Positions 1 to 6,987 of a stretch of 7,708 nt of DNA are shown here, piece by piece. The DNA lies in NCBI GenBank assembly GCA_002327415.1, contig DCVU01000148.1, positions 700-8,407 on the forward strand, written 5' to 3'. Position 1 is the stretch's first letter. Each line of letters starts with the position of its first letter. This DNA comes from Smithella sp. UBA2180. Its GTDB lineage: Bacteria > Desulfobacterota > Syntrophia > Syntrophales > Smithellaceae. Made by a program: the position numbers and the translations under genes. The notes beneath the pieces were generated by a model. It saw only the letters and a list, made by a program, of their open reading frames with translations, was not told the origin of the DNA and ran no database searches.

Positions 1-276
1 GCTTCCGGTTGTGAACATGTTTATCATCAATTCACCATTCGCGCTAAAAATCGTGATATTCTGGCAGATGCTCTTCAAAAGAAAGACATTGCTTCGGCTG
101 TTTATTATCCTGTTCCTCTGCACCAGCAGGAAGTTTTCATAAAATTATATAATGCTTCAGAAAAAATGATGCAAAGCGAAAAGTGCGCGCAGGAAGTCCT
201 TTCTTTGCCGATGTTTCCGGAATTAAACAAGGAAGAAATCCGGCTTATTGCCGACGTTATTAACAATGTCTCTTGA
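1..276 (+). CDS. DegT/DnrJ/EryC1-family sugar aminotransferase, C-terminal fragment (possibly GnnB-like)
   Basis: Frame 1 is open from the first base to a TGA at 274-276, giving the last 91 residues of a protein whose start lies outside the window. The fragment carries the C-terminal signature of PLP-dependent nucleotide-sugar aminotransferases of the DegT/DnrJ/EryC1/StrS family: a YHQFTIR strand near residues 8-14, then VYYPVPLHQQEVF around residues 36-48, then the closing LSLPMFPEL segment. The PLP lysine is upstream and cannot be checked. Family members transfer an amino group from an amino acid, usually glutamate, to a keto-sugar nucleotide in the cytoplasm. The 3' end overlaps lpxB by 11 bases (more if an upstream lpxB start is used), which suggests translational coupling. 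A place directly before lpxB fits GnnB, which makes UDP-GlcNAc3N for lipid A with an oxidoreductase partner (GnnA). An O-antigen aminotransferase of WbpE type is the main alternative. The family is secure; the exact substrate is inference. Confidence 0.88.
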   Translation, partial: ASGCEHVYHQFTIRAKNRDILADALQKKDIASAVYYPVPLHQQEVFIKLYNASEKMMQSEKCAQEVLSLPMFPELNKEEIRLIADVINNVS

Positions 277-1447
277 AGAAAAAAATCCAGTCCCGTTAAT
301 AAATGCTGTGCATAAGAAAAATAAAACCATAATGATTATTGCCGGCGAGGCTTCCGGTGACATGCATGGAGCCAACCTTGTCAGGGAAATGTTAAAATTG
401 GATCCGGCATTGAATTTTTACGGTATTGGCGGAAATAAATTGCTGAAAGAAGGTGTACAGCTTTTAGCCAATGCTTCCGGTATGGCCGTTGTTGGTTTGA
501 CAGAAGTTATTTCCAAATTAGGCAAAATTTTAAAAATAATGGGGATGATGAAAAGATCCATGGATGAGCGCCGGCCTGATCTTGTTATTCTGATTGATTA
601 TCCTGATTTTAATCTGCCTTTAGCCAAAGCCGCTAAAAAAAGAGGAATAAAAGTTTTCTACTATATCAGCCCGCAGGTTTGGGCCTGGCGCAAAGGCAGA
701 ATCGGACAAATTAAAAAAACAGTGGATAAAATGGCGGTCATCCTGCCCTTTGAAGTCGATACGTATGCGGCAAAAGGGTTTGCGGTTGATTATGTGGGAC
801 ATCCTTTGTTGGATTTAGTGAAACCAGCCTATTCCAAATTAGAATCGCTAAAGATGTTCAATCTTAATGAAAATAAAACAACAATCGGACTTTTGCCTGG
901 AAGCAGACTCTCTGAAGTAACCAAATTATTACCTGAGATGTTACGGGCATCGGAAATTCTGGCACAAAAAATACCAGACATGCAATTTATATTACCACTG
1001 GCTGATACTTTGGAACAAAAAACAGTTGAAGATATAATCGCCGGATCTTCCATAAAAGTAAAGGTAATCCCCGGCCAGACTTACGATGCTGTTTCATGTT
1101 GCGACTTGGCTATTGTTGCTTCGGGAACGGCAACTCTGGAAACCGCTCTCTTAGGTGTGCCAATGATTATTATCTATAAGATTTCTCCACTTTCTTATTT
1201 AATCGGCAAATTGATTGTCGATGTACAAAATATTGGCATGGCTAATATTATTGCCGGCAAAACTGTGGTCCCGGAGTTTATTCAGGAAGATGTAAATGGC
1301 AACCGAATTGCTGCTGAAGCTATAGATATTTTAACGAATGACGAAAGAAAGCAGGAAATAATAAAGGAACTGGCGGCAATCCGGAGCAAACTGGGCAACC
1401 CCGGCGCCTCAAGAAGGGCTGCGCAAATCGCCTGCGATATGATATAG
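266..1447 (+). CDS. lpxB: Lipid-A-disaccharide synthase LpxB (GT19)
   Basis: LpxB condenses UDP-2,3-diacylglucosamine with 2,3-diacylglucosamine 1-phosphate (lipid X) into the beta-1,6 lipid A disaccharide, at the cytoplasmic face of the inner membrane. From the ATG at 266 the protein has 393 residues, slightly longer than the usual 380 or so. Hallmarks, numbered from that start, are IAGEASGDMHGA (25-36), the SPQVWAWRKGRI stretch (135-146), VGHPLLD (177-183), LPGSRLSEV (210-218) and ASGTATLE (285-292). The start is uncertain. The frame is open back to a TTG at 248, which has an AAGGAAG 12 bases upstream. An ATG at 332 (residue 23) would put the protein start right at the conserved IMIIAGEASGD, as in many homologues. 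None has an ideally placed ribosome site, consistent with coupling to the overlapping aminotransferase gene. msbA follows 8 bases after the stop. Identification is firm; only the N-terminus is open. Confidence 0.96.
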   Translation: MSLEEKNPVPLINAVHKKNKTIMIIAGEASGDMHGANLVREMLKLDPALNFYGIGGNKLLKEGVQLLANASGMAVVGLTEVISKLGKILKIMGMMKRSMDERRPDLVILIDYPDFNLPLAKAAKKRGIKVFYYISPQVWAWRKGRIGQIKKTVDKMAVILPFEVDTYAAKGFAVDYVGHPLLDLVKPAYSKLESLKMFNLNENKTTIGLLPGSRLSEVTKLLPEMLRASEILAQKIPDMQFILPLADTLEQKTVEDIIAGSSIKVKVIPGQTYDAVSCCDLAIVASGTATLETALLGVPMIIIYKISPLSYLIGKLIVDVQNIGMANIIAGKTVVPEFIQEDVNGNRIAAEAIDILTNDERKQEIIKELAAIRSKLGNPGASRRAAQIACDMI

Positions 1448-1455
1448 GAACAACT

Positions 1456-3219
1456 ATGGACACTTTTAACAGATTGTTTTTAATGGCCAGGCAATATTAC
1501 GTACGCTTTATCTTTGCCGCGATTTGCATGGTCATTGCCGGCGGTTTGCAATCCGCTTTGCCGTTGATTGCCAAACCGGCCATTGATCAGATATTTGTCA
1601 ATAAAGATATTGCCTCGCTGAAATGGATCCCTCTTGCGGTAATAGCCATTTTTCTGTTTAAAGGACTGTGCAACTACGGACAGAACATTATAATGAGCTC
1701 CATCGGATTGCGAATTGTTACAGATTTACGCAATAAACTTTACGATCAAATTCAGCAACAATCCCTGTCTTTTTTTGCCGAACATCCCACCGGATTGCTT
1801 ATGTCTCGAATTACCAATGATGTTGCCTCCGTTCAAACCGCTTCATCGGAAGCAATAACAGCATTAGTCAAAGACACCTTTATGCTGATATCATTGGTGG
1901 GGGTTATTTTCTACACCGATTGGAAGCTGGCGTCTATCGCGATAGTCGTCTTTCCTCTGGCAGTTTATCCTATTGCCTTTTTCGGCAGAAAAATGCGCAA
2001 TTTGACAACCTCAACGCAAATCACCATGGGAACCTTGAATTCTCTTTTGCAGGAAACCATTTCCGGAACCCGCATTGTCAAAGCATTCGGCATGGAAAAA
2101 TACGAGAGCAAAAGATTCGCTGCGGAAAACGAAAGGTTGTTTAAATATAACTTGAAAGCCGTTTCCATAAACGCCATTTCCAGCCCCTTAATGGATTTTC
2201 TGGGCGGATTGGGGATAGCCGCCGTCATTTTTTACGGTGGCTATAATGTTGTCCAGGGCCATTCCACTCCGGGCACTTTCTTCTCCTTTATTGCCGCGCT
2301 GTTGATGCTTTACGAACCGGTTAAGCGGCTCACCAATATCAATAACACCATCAATCAGGGCATTGCCGGCGCCGACCGTATTTTCAACATCATTGACCTG
2401 ACTCCGGATATTGAAGATAAGCCCGGCGCCATCAATCTTACTCCCATTAATCGCGGCATTGATATTGATAAAGTTACGTTCTGTTATGAAAAAACACCGG
2501 TATTGAAAAATATCAATCTTTCCATTAAAGCCGGTGAGGTTGTCGCGTTTGTCGGAATGAGCGGCGGTGGCAAGACATCGCTGGTCAATCTGATTCCCCG
2601 TTTTTATGATGTCAGTGAAGGCCGCGTTCTCATTGACGGCCATGACATTCGCGACGTGACTCTGCAATCACTGCGCAAGCAGATCGCCATCGTCACGCAG
2701 CAAACGATACTTTTTAATGATACCGTAAGAAATAATATTGCCTATGGTGATATCGAAAGAACTGAAAATGAAATCATTAACGCGGCTAAGGCGGCCAATG
2801 CTCATGATTTCATCATGAAACTGCCCAAAGGATATGATGCCAATATCGGAGAACTAGGCACCAAACTGTCCGGCGGCGAGAAACAGAGAATTTCCATTGC
2901 CCGGGCGCTTTTGAAAAACGCTCCTATTCTAATTCTCGATGAGGCCACCTCGTCGCTGGATACGGAAGCGGAAATTGAGGTGCAGGATGCGTTGGACAAT
3001 CTCATGAAAGGACGCACCACTCTGGTTATCGCGCACAGGCTTTCCACGATTCGCAATGCCGATAGAATTATCGCGCTGGTTAACGGAAAAATTGTTGAAG
3101 AAGGCGATCATGAAACGTTGATGAAGAAAAAAGGCGAATATTTCCGTCTGTATAATTTGCAGTTTAAAGATGAAGGAAGTGATGAGAAAAATGATCAATT
3201 GGCAAAGGATATGGGATGA
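1456..3219 (+). CDS. msbA: Lipid A export ABC transporter MsbA (fused permease/ATPase half-transporter)
   Basis: A 587-residue half-transporter with one membrane domain followed by one ATPase domain, the length expected for MsbA (about 580). It would work as an inner-membrane homodimer that flips core-lipid A from the cytoplasmic to the periplasmic leaflet. The first 310 residues contain hydrophobic segments, clearest near 15-37, 56-72, 140-175 and 247-285. The ATPase domain has an A-loop Tyr344, Walker A GMSGGGKT (367-374), a Q-loop in VTQQTILF (413-420), the LSGGEKQ signature (471-477), Walker B ILILDE (491-496) with a SSLD D-loop, and the H-loop His527. The ATG at 1456 is preceded by AGGA at 1446-1449, which overlaps the lpxB stop codon. 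Its position between lpxB and lpxK supports lipid A as substrate rather than a drug or peptide. The 3' end overlaps lpxK. MsbA and multidrug exporters share all these motifs, so the assignment rests partly on context. Confidence 0.93.
   Translation: MDTFNRLFLMARQYYVRFIFAAICMVIAGGLQSALPLIAKPAIDQIFVNKDIASLKWIPLAVIAIFLFKGLCNYGQNIIMSSIGLRIVTDLRNKLYDQIQQQSLSFFAEHPTGLLMSRITNDVASVQTASSEAITALVKDTFMLISLVGVIFYTDWKLASIAIVVFPLAVYPIAFFGRKMRNLTTSTQITMGTLNSLLQETISGTRIVKAFGMEKYESKRFAAENERLFKYNLKAVSINAISSPLMDFLGGLGIAAVIFYGGYNVVQGHSTPGTFFSFIAALLMLYEPVKRLTNINNTINQGIAGADRIFNIIDLTPDIEDKPGAINLTPINRGIDIDKVTFCYEKTPVLKNINLSIKAGEVVAFVGMSGGGKTSLVNLIPRFYDVSEGRVLIDGHDIRDVTLQSLRKQIAIVTQQTILFNDTVRNNIAYGDIERTENEIINAAKAANAHDFIMKLPKGYDANIGELGTKLSGGEKQRISIARALLKNAPILILDEATSSLDTEAEIEVQDALDNLMKGRTTLVIAHRLSTIRNADRIIALVNGKIVEEGDHETLMKKKGEYFRLYNLQFKDEGSDEKNDQLAKDMG
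3173..3179 (+). promoter_or_regulatory. Ribosome binding site within the msbA 3' end, for lpxK
   Basis: AAGGAAG lies inside the last codons of msbA. It is 11 bases before the ATG at 3191 but only 2 bases before the ATG at 3182. The in-frame ATG at 3170 lies upstream of this site and has no purine-rich site before it. Together with the usual N-terminus of LpxK this favours 3191, although the spacing is on the long side. Confidence 0.5.
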
Positions 3220-4300
3220 TGACGGAAATACGAGTTGTTACCGCCCTGTCAAAATAATTGCATCCATCCTGTCTTTTTTTTATCTGGCTGTTATCAATTT
3301 GCGCAATTGGCTTTACGATCAAAAAATATTCAAAGCAGTAAAGCTTTCCTGTTCCGTGATCAGCGTCGGCAATATTACTGTCGGAGGCACGGGTAAAACT
3401 CCCTGCGTCATCATGCTGGCTCGAATGCTGCAGGCCAATGGTTTTAAGCCGGCAATTATCAGCCGCGGTTATGGAGGCAGGAGCGTCAATTCCGTTAATA
3501 TTGTATCGAATGGCGATAAAATTTTGCTGGACAGCGCAACGGCCGGGGATGAGCCCTATTTGATTGCTCAAGAATTAAAAAGTGTTCCCGTGATTACCGG
3601 GGCAAAAAGAATCGTTGCCGGAAAAACAGCTGTCGATCAATTCGGAGCAGATGTGCTTATCTGCGACGATGCGATGCAGCACCGGCAAATTTTCAGAGAT
3701 ATTAATCTGGTTTTATTAGACAACCGCAGTTTAAACGGGGAAGATCATATCCTTCCGCGGGGAAGATTAAGAGAACCTATCAAGGAACTGAAGCGTGCCG
3801 ATGCGATTATCCTTACACGTGCCGATGAAACGGTACCGACAGATAAAAAAATCGGGGAACGGATCAAAGCTAAAGACATTCCTGTTTTTAAAAGTATTCA
3901 TAAACCGAAAGATATTATCAGCGCGGATTTCAGCAAGCAAAAACAGGTTTCCATGCTTGCCCGGAAAAAAGTCTACGCTTTTTGTGGGATAGCTAATCCG
4001 GATTCGTTTAAGAAAACATTGTCGAGCGCGGGAGCTCAGATTTTGTCATTTGATATTTTTCCCGATCACCACCGTTATGACAAAAGCGAACTGGAAAAAA
4101 TCAAGATAGGATTTATTGATTGCCGAGCCGATTATCTGATGACAACGGAAAAAGACGCCGTGCGCCTTCAGAGTGCTCCGGAATTTTTAAAAATACTCAG
4201 CGTTTTGCGCGTGGAAATGGAAATAAAACCGTCCGCGCAGTTGTTTGAAAAATTTATCATGGAACAAATAAAGCTTAGTCAGGGCAAACAAAAAGGATAA
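3191..4300 (+). CDS. lpxK: Tetraacyldisaccharide 4'-kinase LpxK
   Basis: LpxK uses ATP to phosphorylate the 4' position of the tetraacyl disaccharide 1-phosphate, giving lipid IVA; it is a membrane-associated P-loop kinase. Numbered from the ATG at 3191 (369 residues): MINWQRIW start, typical of the family; a hydrophobic membrane-anchor segment around 20-41; P-loop GNITVGGTGKTP (60-71); SRGYGG (91-96); AGDEP (118-122); DDAMQHR (159-165); LPRGRLREP (188-196); FCGIANPDSF (264-273); FPDHHRYD (290-297); TTEKDAVRL (318-326). The DDGxQ motif of some homologues reads DDAMQ here, a conservative change. In-frame ATGs at 3182 and 3170 would add 3 or 7 residues. The gene overlaps the end of msbA by 29 bases and is followed after 4 bases by the first GT9 gene. 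No Kdo transferase gene (waaA) sits between msbA and lpxK, where some relatives have it. Assignment is firm. Confidence 0.96.
   Translation: MINWQRIWDDDGNTSCYRPVKIIASILSFFYLAVINLRNWLYDQKIFKAVKLSCSVISVGNITVGGTGKTPCVIMLARMLQANGFKPAIISRGYGGRSVNSVNIVSNGDKILLDSATAGDEPYLIAQELKSVPVITGAKRIVAGKTAVDQFGADVLICDDAMQHRQIFRDINLVLLDNRSLNGEDHILPRGRLREPIKELKRADAIILTRADETVPTDKKIGERIKAKDIPVFKSIHKPKDIISADFSKQKQVSMLARKKVYAFCGIANPDSFKKTLSSAGAQILSFDIFPDHHRYDKSELEKIKIGFIDCRADYLMTTEKDAVRLQSAPEFLKILSVLRVEMEIKPSAQLFEKFIMEQIKLSQGKQKG
4291..4297 (+). promoter_or_regulatory. Ribosome binding site supporting a TTG start for the waaF-like gene
   Basis: AAAAGGA spans the end of lpxK and stands 7 bases before the TTG at 4305. 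The first in-frame ATG, at 4329, has no such site. The site therefore favours TTG as the true start, even though the conserved protein core begins only after the ATG. Confidence 0.6.
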
Positions 4301-4304
4301 TCAA

Positions 4305-5375
4305 TTGACATCCCGAAATATCAAAAAAATGCCGAGGGAAGGCATCAATAAAATTCTGATTCGCGGCACCAACTGGATCGGCGATGCCATCATGACATTG
4401 CCGGCAGTGGCTTCTATTCGCGCCACTTATCCGCAAGCGCACATTGCCATGCTGGTAAAGCCATGGGTGGCCGATATTTATAAGCTTTTTTCAGATATTG
4501 ATGAAATAATCATTTATGAAAATAAATTTGATAATCCGGTAGGCGTGTTCCGGCTCGCGCAAAAGTTCAAAGGTGAAAAATTTGATTTGGCGATACTTTT
4601 GCAAAATGCCATCGAAGCTGCGATCATCGCTGTGGCGGCAGGAATTCCTCTGCGTGCCGGTTACGATTCCGATGCCCGGGGGCTCCTGCTGACTCATCGG
4701 GTGAAGCGCACGCAAGAAATAAAAAATGTTCATCAGATCGATTATTATCTGGAAATGGTCAAGGCTCTGGGCTGCGTTCCCGTTAATCGTGAAATACATA
4801 TGGAAACGAAAATAAATCTTCTAGCTGCCAGGAATATTTTGCGAAAATTCATAACCGAAGAAACGAAGAAAATGATCATTGGCATTGCTCCCGGAGCCAC
4901 TTACGGCCCGGCCAAAAAATGGTTTCCCGATAGATTTGCCGCAACGGCGGATAAGTTAAGTGAAAAATTTTCCGCGCAGGTGATTATCATGGGCGGCAAG
5001 GCCGATGGAGAAACAGCGCAGGAAATCCGGAAATTGGCGCATGCCGATTTAATCAATCTTGCCGGAAAAACAACTCTGCGGGAAGCAATTTATTTGATTT
5101 CGCAATGTTCCCTGTTTATCAGCAATGATTCGGGATTAATGCACATAGCGGGCGCCTTGAATATTCCCACGATAGCTATTTTTGGTTCGACAAACCCTGT
5201 AACCACCGCTCCGGCGGGAAACAAATCCATCATTGTCCGGCGGGAGGTGCCCTGCAGTCCCTGCCTGAAGAAAACATGTCCGACTGATTTCCGTTGCATG
5301 AAGCTGATTTCTGTGGAAGATGTTTTGCCGGTTGCTGAAAAGCTAATTCAAAATAATCAGGATCGTAAGACATGA
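4305..5375 (+). CDS. waaF: ADP-heptose:LPS heptosyltransferase II-like (GT9, WaaF type)
   Basis: A 356-residue GT9 glycosyltransferase expected to move heptose from ADP-heptose onto the LPS inner core at the cytoplasmic face of the inner membrane. The N-terminal domain opens with ILIRGTNWIGDAIMTLPAV (17-35), the NWxGDxxMTLP form typical of WaaF. The C-terminal donor domain has PGATYGPAKKWFP (196-208), NLAGKTTL (251-258), NDSGLMHIAGAL (274-285) and FGSTNP (293-298). The tail holds four cysteines: C317, C320, C325 and C331. Length matches the family (about 350). It starts with TTG 4 bases after lpxK stops; an ATG start at 4329 would remove 8 residues. Its stop overlaps the gmhB start in an ATGA. 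The gene next door (waaC-like) is a divergent paralogue. GT9 membership is certain; acting as heptosyltransferase II on heptose I is inferred from the motif style and the neighbouring gmhB. Confidence 0.9.
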   Translation: MTSRNIKKMPREGINKILIRGTNWIGDAIMTLPAVASIRATYPQAHIAMLVKPWVADIYKLFSDIDEIIIYENKFDNPVGVFRLAQKFKGEKFDLAILLQNAIEAAIIAVAAGIPLRAGYDSDARGLLLTHRVKRTQEIKNVHQIDYYLEMVKALGCVPVNREIHMETKINLLAARNILRKFITEETKKMIIGIAPGATYGPAKKWFPDRFAATADKLSEKFSAQVIIMGGKADGETAQEIRKLAHADLINLAGKTTLREAIYLISQCSLFISNDSGLMHIAGALNIPTIAIFGSTNPVTTAPAGNKSIIVRREVPCSPCLKKTCPTDFRCMKLISVEDVLPVAEKLIQNNQDRKT

Positions 5376-5959
5376 AGAAAAATGCGGCCGTTTTTTTGGA
5401 CAGAGACGGGGTCATCAATGAAGAAGAGGGTTATCTGGACAGCCTCGATAAACTTAAAGTTATTCCGTGCGCGTATGAGGCCATCAAACTGATCAATGAA
5501 AGCGGAATGAAAGCCGTGGTTATTTCCAATCAGTCCGGCGTAGCCAGAGGATTGCTCACGGAAGAATTTGTGCAGAAAACAAATAATCATTTACAGATCA
5601 TTCTGCGGGAGCAGGGGGCTTTCATAAACAAATTCTACTATTGTCCGCATCATCCCACGGAAGGGGAGGAGCCTTACCGGCAGATTTGTGACTGCCGCAA
5701 GCCGGCACCGGGAATGTTTTTGACGGCGGCCCGGGATTTGAATATTGATTTAGAATTATCTTACATGGTGGGCGACAGATTTTTCGATATGGAGGCGGCG
5801 AAAAACGCCGGCGTCAAGGGGATTCTGGTGAAGACAGGATACGGCAAAGAGTTGTTGCAAGGCTATGGTCCGGATAAAGTGACGCCCGGGAACAAGCCGG
5901 ATTTTATTGCCGAAGATATTCTGGATGCCATAAGGTGGATTTTGAAGGAAAGAAAGTGA
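5372..5959 (+). CDS. gmhB: D-glycero-beta-D-manno-heptose-1,7-bisphosphate 7-phosphatase GmhB (HAD family)
   Basis: GmhB removes the 7-phosphate from heptose 1,7-bisphosphate, a cytoplasmic step on the way to the ADP-heptose used by the two flanking transferases. The 195-residue protein shows the full HAD set: DRDGV with nucleophile Asp10 and acid/base Asp12, motif II Ser52 in VVISNQSGVARG, Lys110 in the CRKPAPG segment, and GDRFFD with Asp135 and Asp139. The zinc-binding residues of the family are all present: Cys91, His93, Cys106 and Cys108. Length fits the family (about 185-195). The start ATG overlaps the waaF stop by 4 bases (ATGA), and its own stop overlaps the waaC start in GTGA, so all three genes look translationally coupled. 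A histidinol-phosphatase role is known for relatives, but the LPS setting argues against it. The partner enzyme HldE is not in the window. Confidence 0.95.
   Translation: MKKNAAVFLDRDGVINEEEGYLDSLDKLKVIPCAYEAIKLINESGMKAVVISNQSGVARGLLTEEFVQKTNNHLQIILREQGAFINKFYYCPHHPTEGEEPYRQICDCRKPAPGMFLTAARDLNIDLELSYMVGDRFFDMEAAKNAGVKGILVKTGYGKELLQGYGPDKVTPGNKPDFIAEDILDAIRWILKERK
5945..5949 (+). promoter_or_regulatory. Ribosome binding site fixing the GTG start of the waaC-like gene
   Basis: AAGGA sits 6 bases before the GTG at 5956. That GTG shares its TG with the TGA stop of gmhB. The frame is open further back to a GTG at 5935, but that start would place the site inside the gene and would add seven residues before the conserved N-terminal strand. 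Confidence 0.75.
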
Positions 5960-6984
5960 ACATACTTATCGTAAAACTCAGTGCAATAGGAGATGTTATT
6001 CACACCCTGCCTTCTCTTGCTGCTCTGCGCCGACTTTATCCCGAAGCTCACATAACATGGGTTGTGGAAGAAGCAGCGTCTGCTTTGGTTAAAAATCATC
6101 CATATCTGGATGCTGTTCTCATTTCACAACGCAAAAAATGGAGTAAAGACTTGCTTCATGGTCGAATCAGAAGCACATTGAACGAAATCCGAACCTTTGT
6201 AAAAACTTTGCGGCAAAGCAATTATGATCTGGTGATTGATTTTCACGGTCTCTTTAAAAGTTCGATGATTGTTTTCTTGAGCCGGGGAAAAAGAAAAATT
6301 GGATATGATTCCTGGCAGGAATTAAGCGGCTTATTTCTTAATGAAAAAATTCCTGAAGACATGAACAAGCATGCGGTTGACCGCTATCTGGATTTCCCGC
6401 GTTATCTGGGAGCGAAGGTCGACAGAGCCGAATTTACTCTTCCTTCGAATAAGGAAGCGGAGGATAAAGTATTATGTTTACTGCACGAATACAATCTGGA
6501 AGATAAAAAATTTGTTGCAATTAACCCCATAGCTTTATGGGAAACAAAGCTGTGGAGTAATGAAAAATTTGCTTATTTGGCCGATTTAATTAATAATAAG
6601 TTGCAAGTGAAAGTGGTCTTTACGGGAAGCGAACAAAAGCAGATCGAAAAAATAACTTCACTAATGACTACTGAATGCATAAACTTAGGCGGCAAAACAA
6701 CGTTGCTTGACCTTGCATATCTGTATAAAAAAGCGCGAATGGTAATAACCACCGATTCCGGTCCCATGCACTTGGCTGCGGCAGTGGAAACTCCGGTTAT
6801 CGCTCTTTTCGGACCAACAGATCCAGCAAGAACCGGATCTTACGGTGCCGGACATACAATAATCCGGACAGAGCTGCCCTGCAGTCCCTGTTTTTTAAAA
6901 AAATGCTCGACAAAACAGTGCATGAAGGATATTTCGTCCCAGCAGGTTTTTGCCGCCGTAGAAAAAAAATTAATAAAGGAGTAA
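5956..6984 (+). CDS. waaC: ADP-heptose:LPS heptosyltransferase I-like (GT9, WaaC type)
   Basis: A 342-residue GT9 enzyme that would add the first L-glycero-D-manno-heptose to Kdo of the LPS inner core, at the cytoplasmic membrane face. From the GTG at 5956 the protein begins MNILIVKLSAIGDVIHTLP, with Asp13 at the position of the catalytic aspartate of E. coli WaaC. It continues with VIDFHGLFKSS (93-103), NPIALWETKLW (190-200), NLGGKTTLLDLA (243-254), TDSGPMHLAAA (266-276) and FGPTDPARTGSYG (285-297). The DVIHTLP and FGPTDP forms favour WaaC over WaaF. The tail repeats the four-cysteine pattern of the upstream paralogue: C309, C312, C317 and C322. Its start overlaps the gmhB stop by 4 bases, and the small zinc-ribbon gene follows after 3 bases. 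GT9 membership is certain; the exact acceptor is inferred, and no Kdo transferase is present here to support it. Confidence 0.9.
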   Translation: MNILIVKLSAIGDVIHTLPSLAALRRLYPEAHITWVVEEAASALVKNHPYLDAVLISQRKKWSKDLLHGRIRSTLNEIRTFVKTLRQSNYDLVIDFHGLFKSSMIVFLSRGKRKIGYDSWQELSGLFLNEKIPEDMNKHAVDRYLDFPRYLGAKVDRAEFTLPSNKEAEDKVLCLLHEYNLEDKKFVAINPIALWETKLWSNEKFAYLADLINNKLQVKVVFTGSEQKQIEKITSLMTTECINLGGKTTLLDLAYLYKKARMVITTDSGPMHLAAAVETPVIALFGPTDPARTGSYGAGHTIIRTELPCSPCFLKKCSTKQCMKDISSQQVFAAVEKKLIKE

Positions 6985-6987
6985 TAA

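Noticed and set aside
2188..2667. Minus-strand open frame of 159 codons within msbA
   Set aside because: It lies fully opposite the conserved msbA coding sequence, has no recognisable domain and no ribosome site that I can see; a shadow frame.
3164..3571. Minus-strand open frame of 135 codons across the msbA/lpxK junction
   Set aside because: It is antisense to strongly conserved lpxK sequence including the P-loop, and its translation resembles no family I know.
3668..3682. LpxK motif DDAMQ in place of DDGxQ as a sign of inactivity
   Set aside because: Both aspartates, the glutamine and the following histidine are kept, the glycine to alanine change is mild, and all other LpxK motifs are intact.
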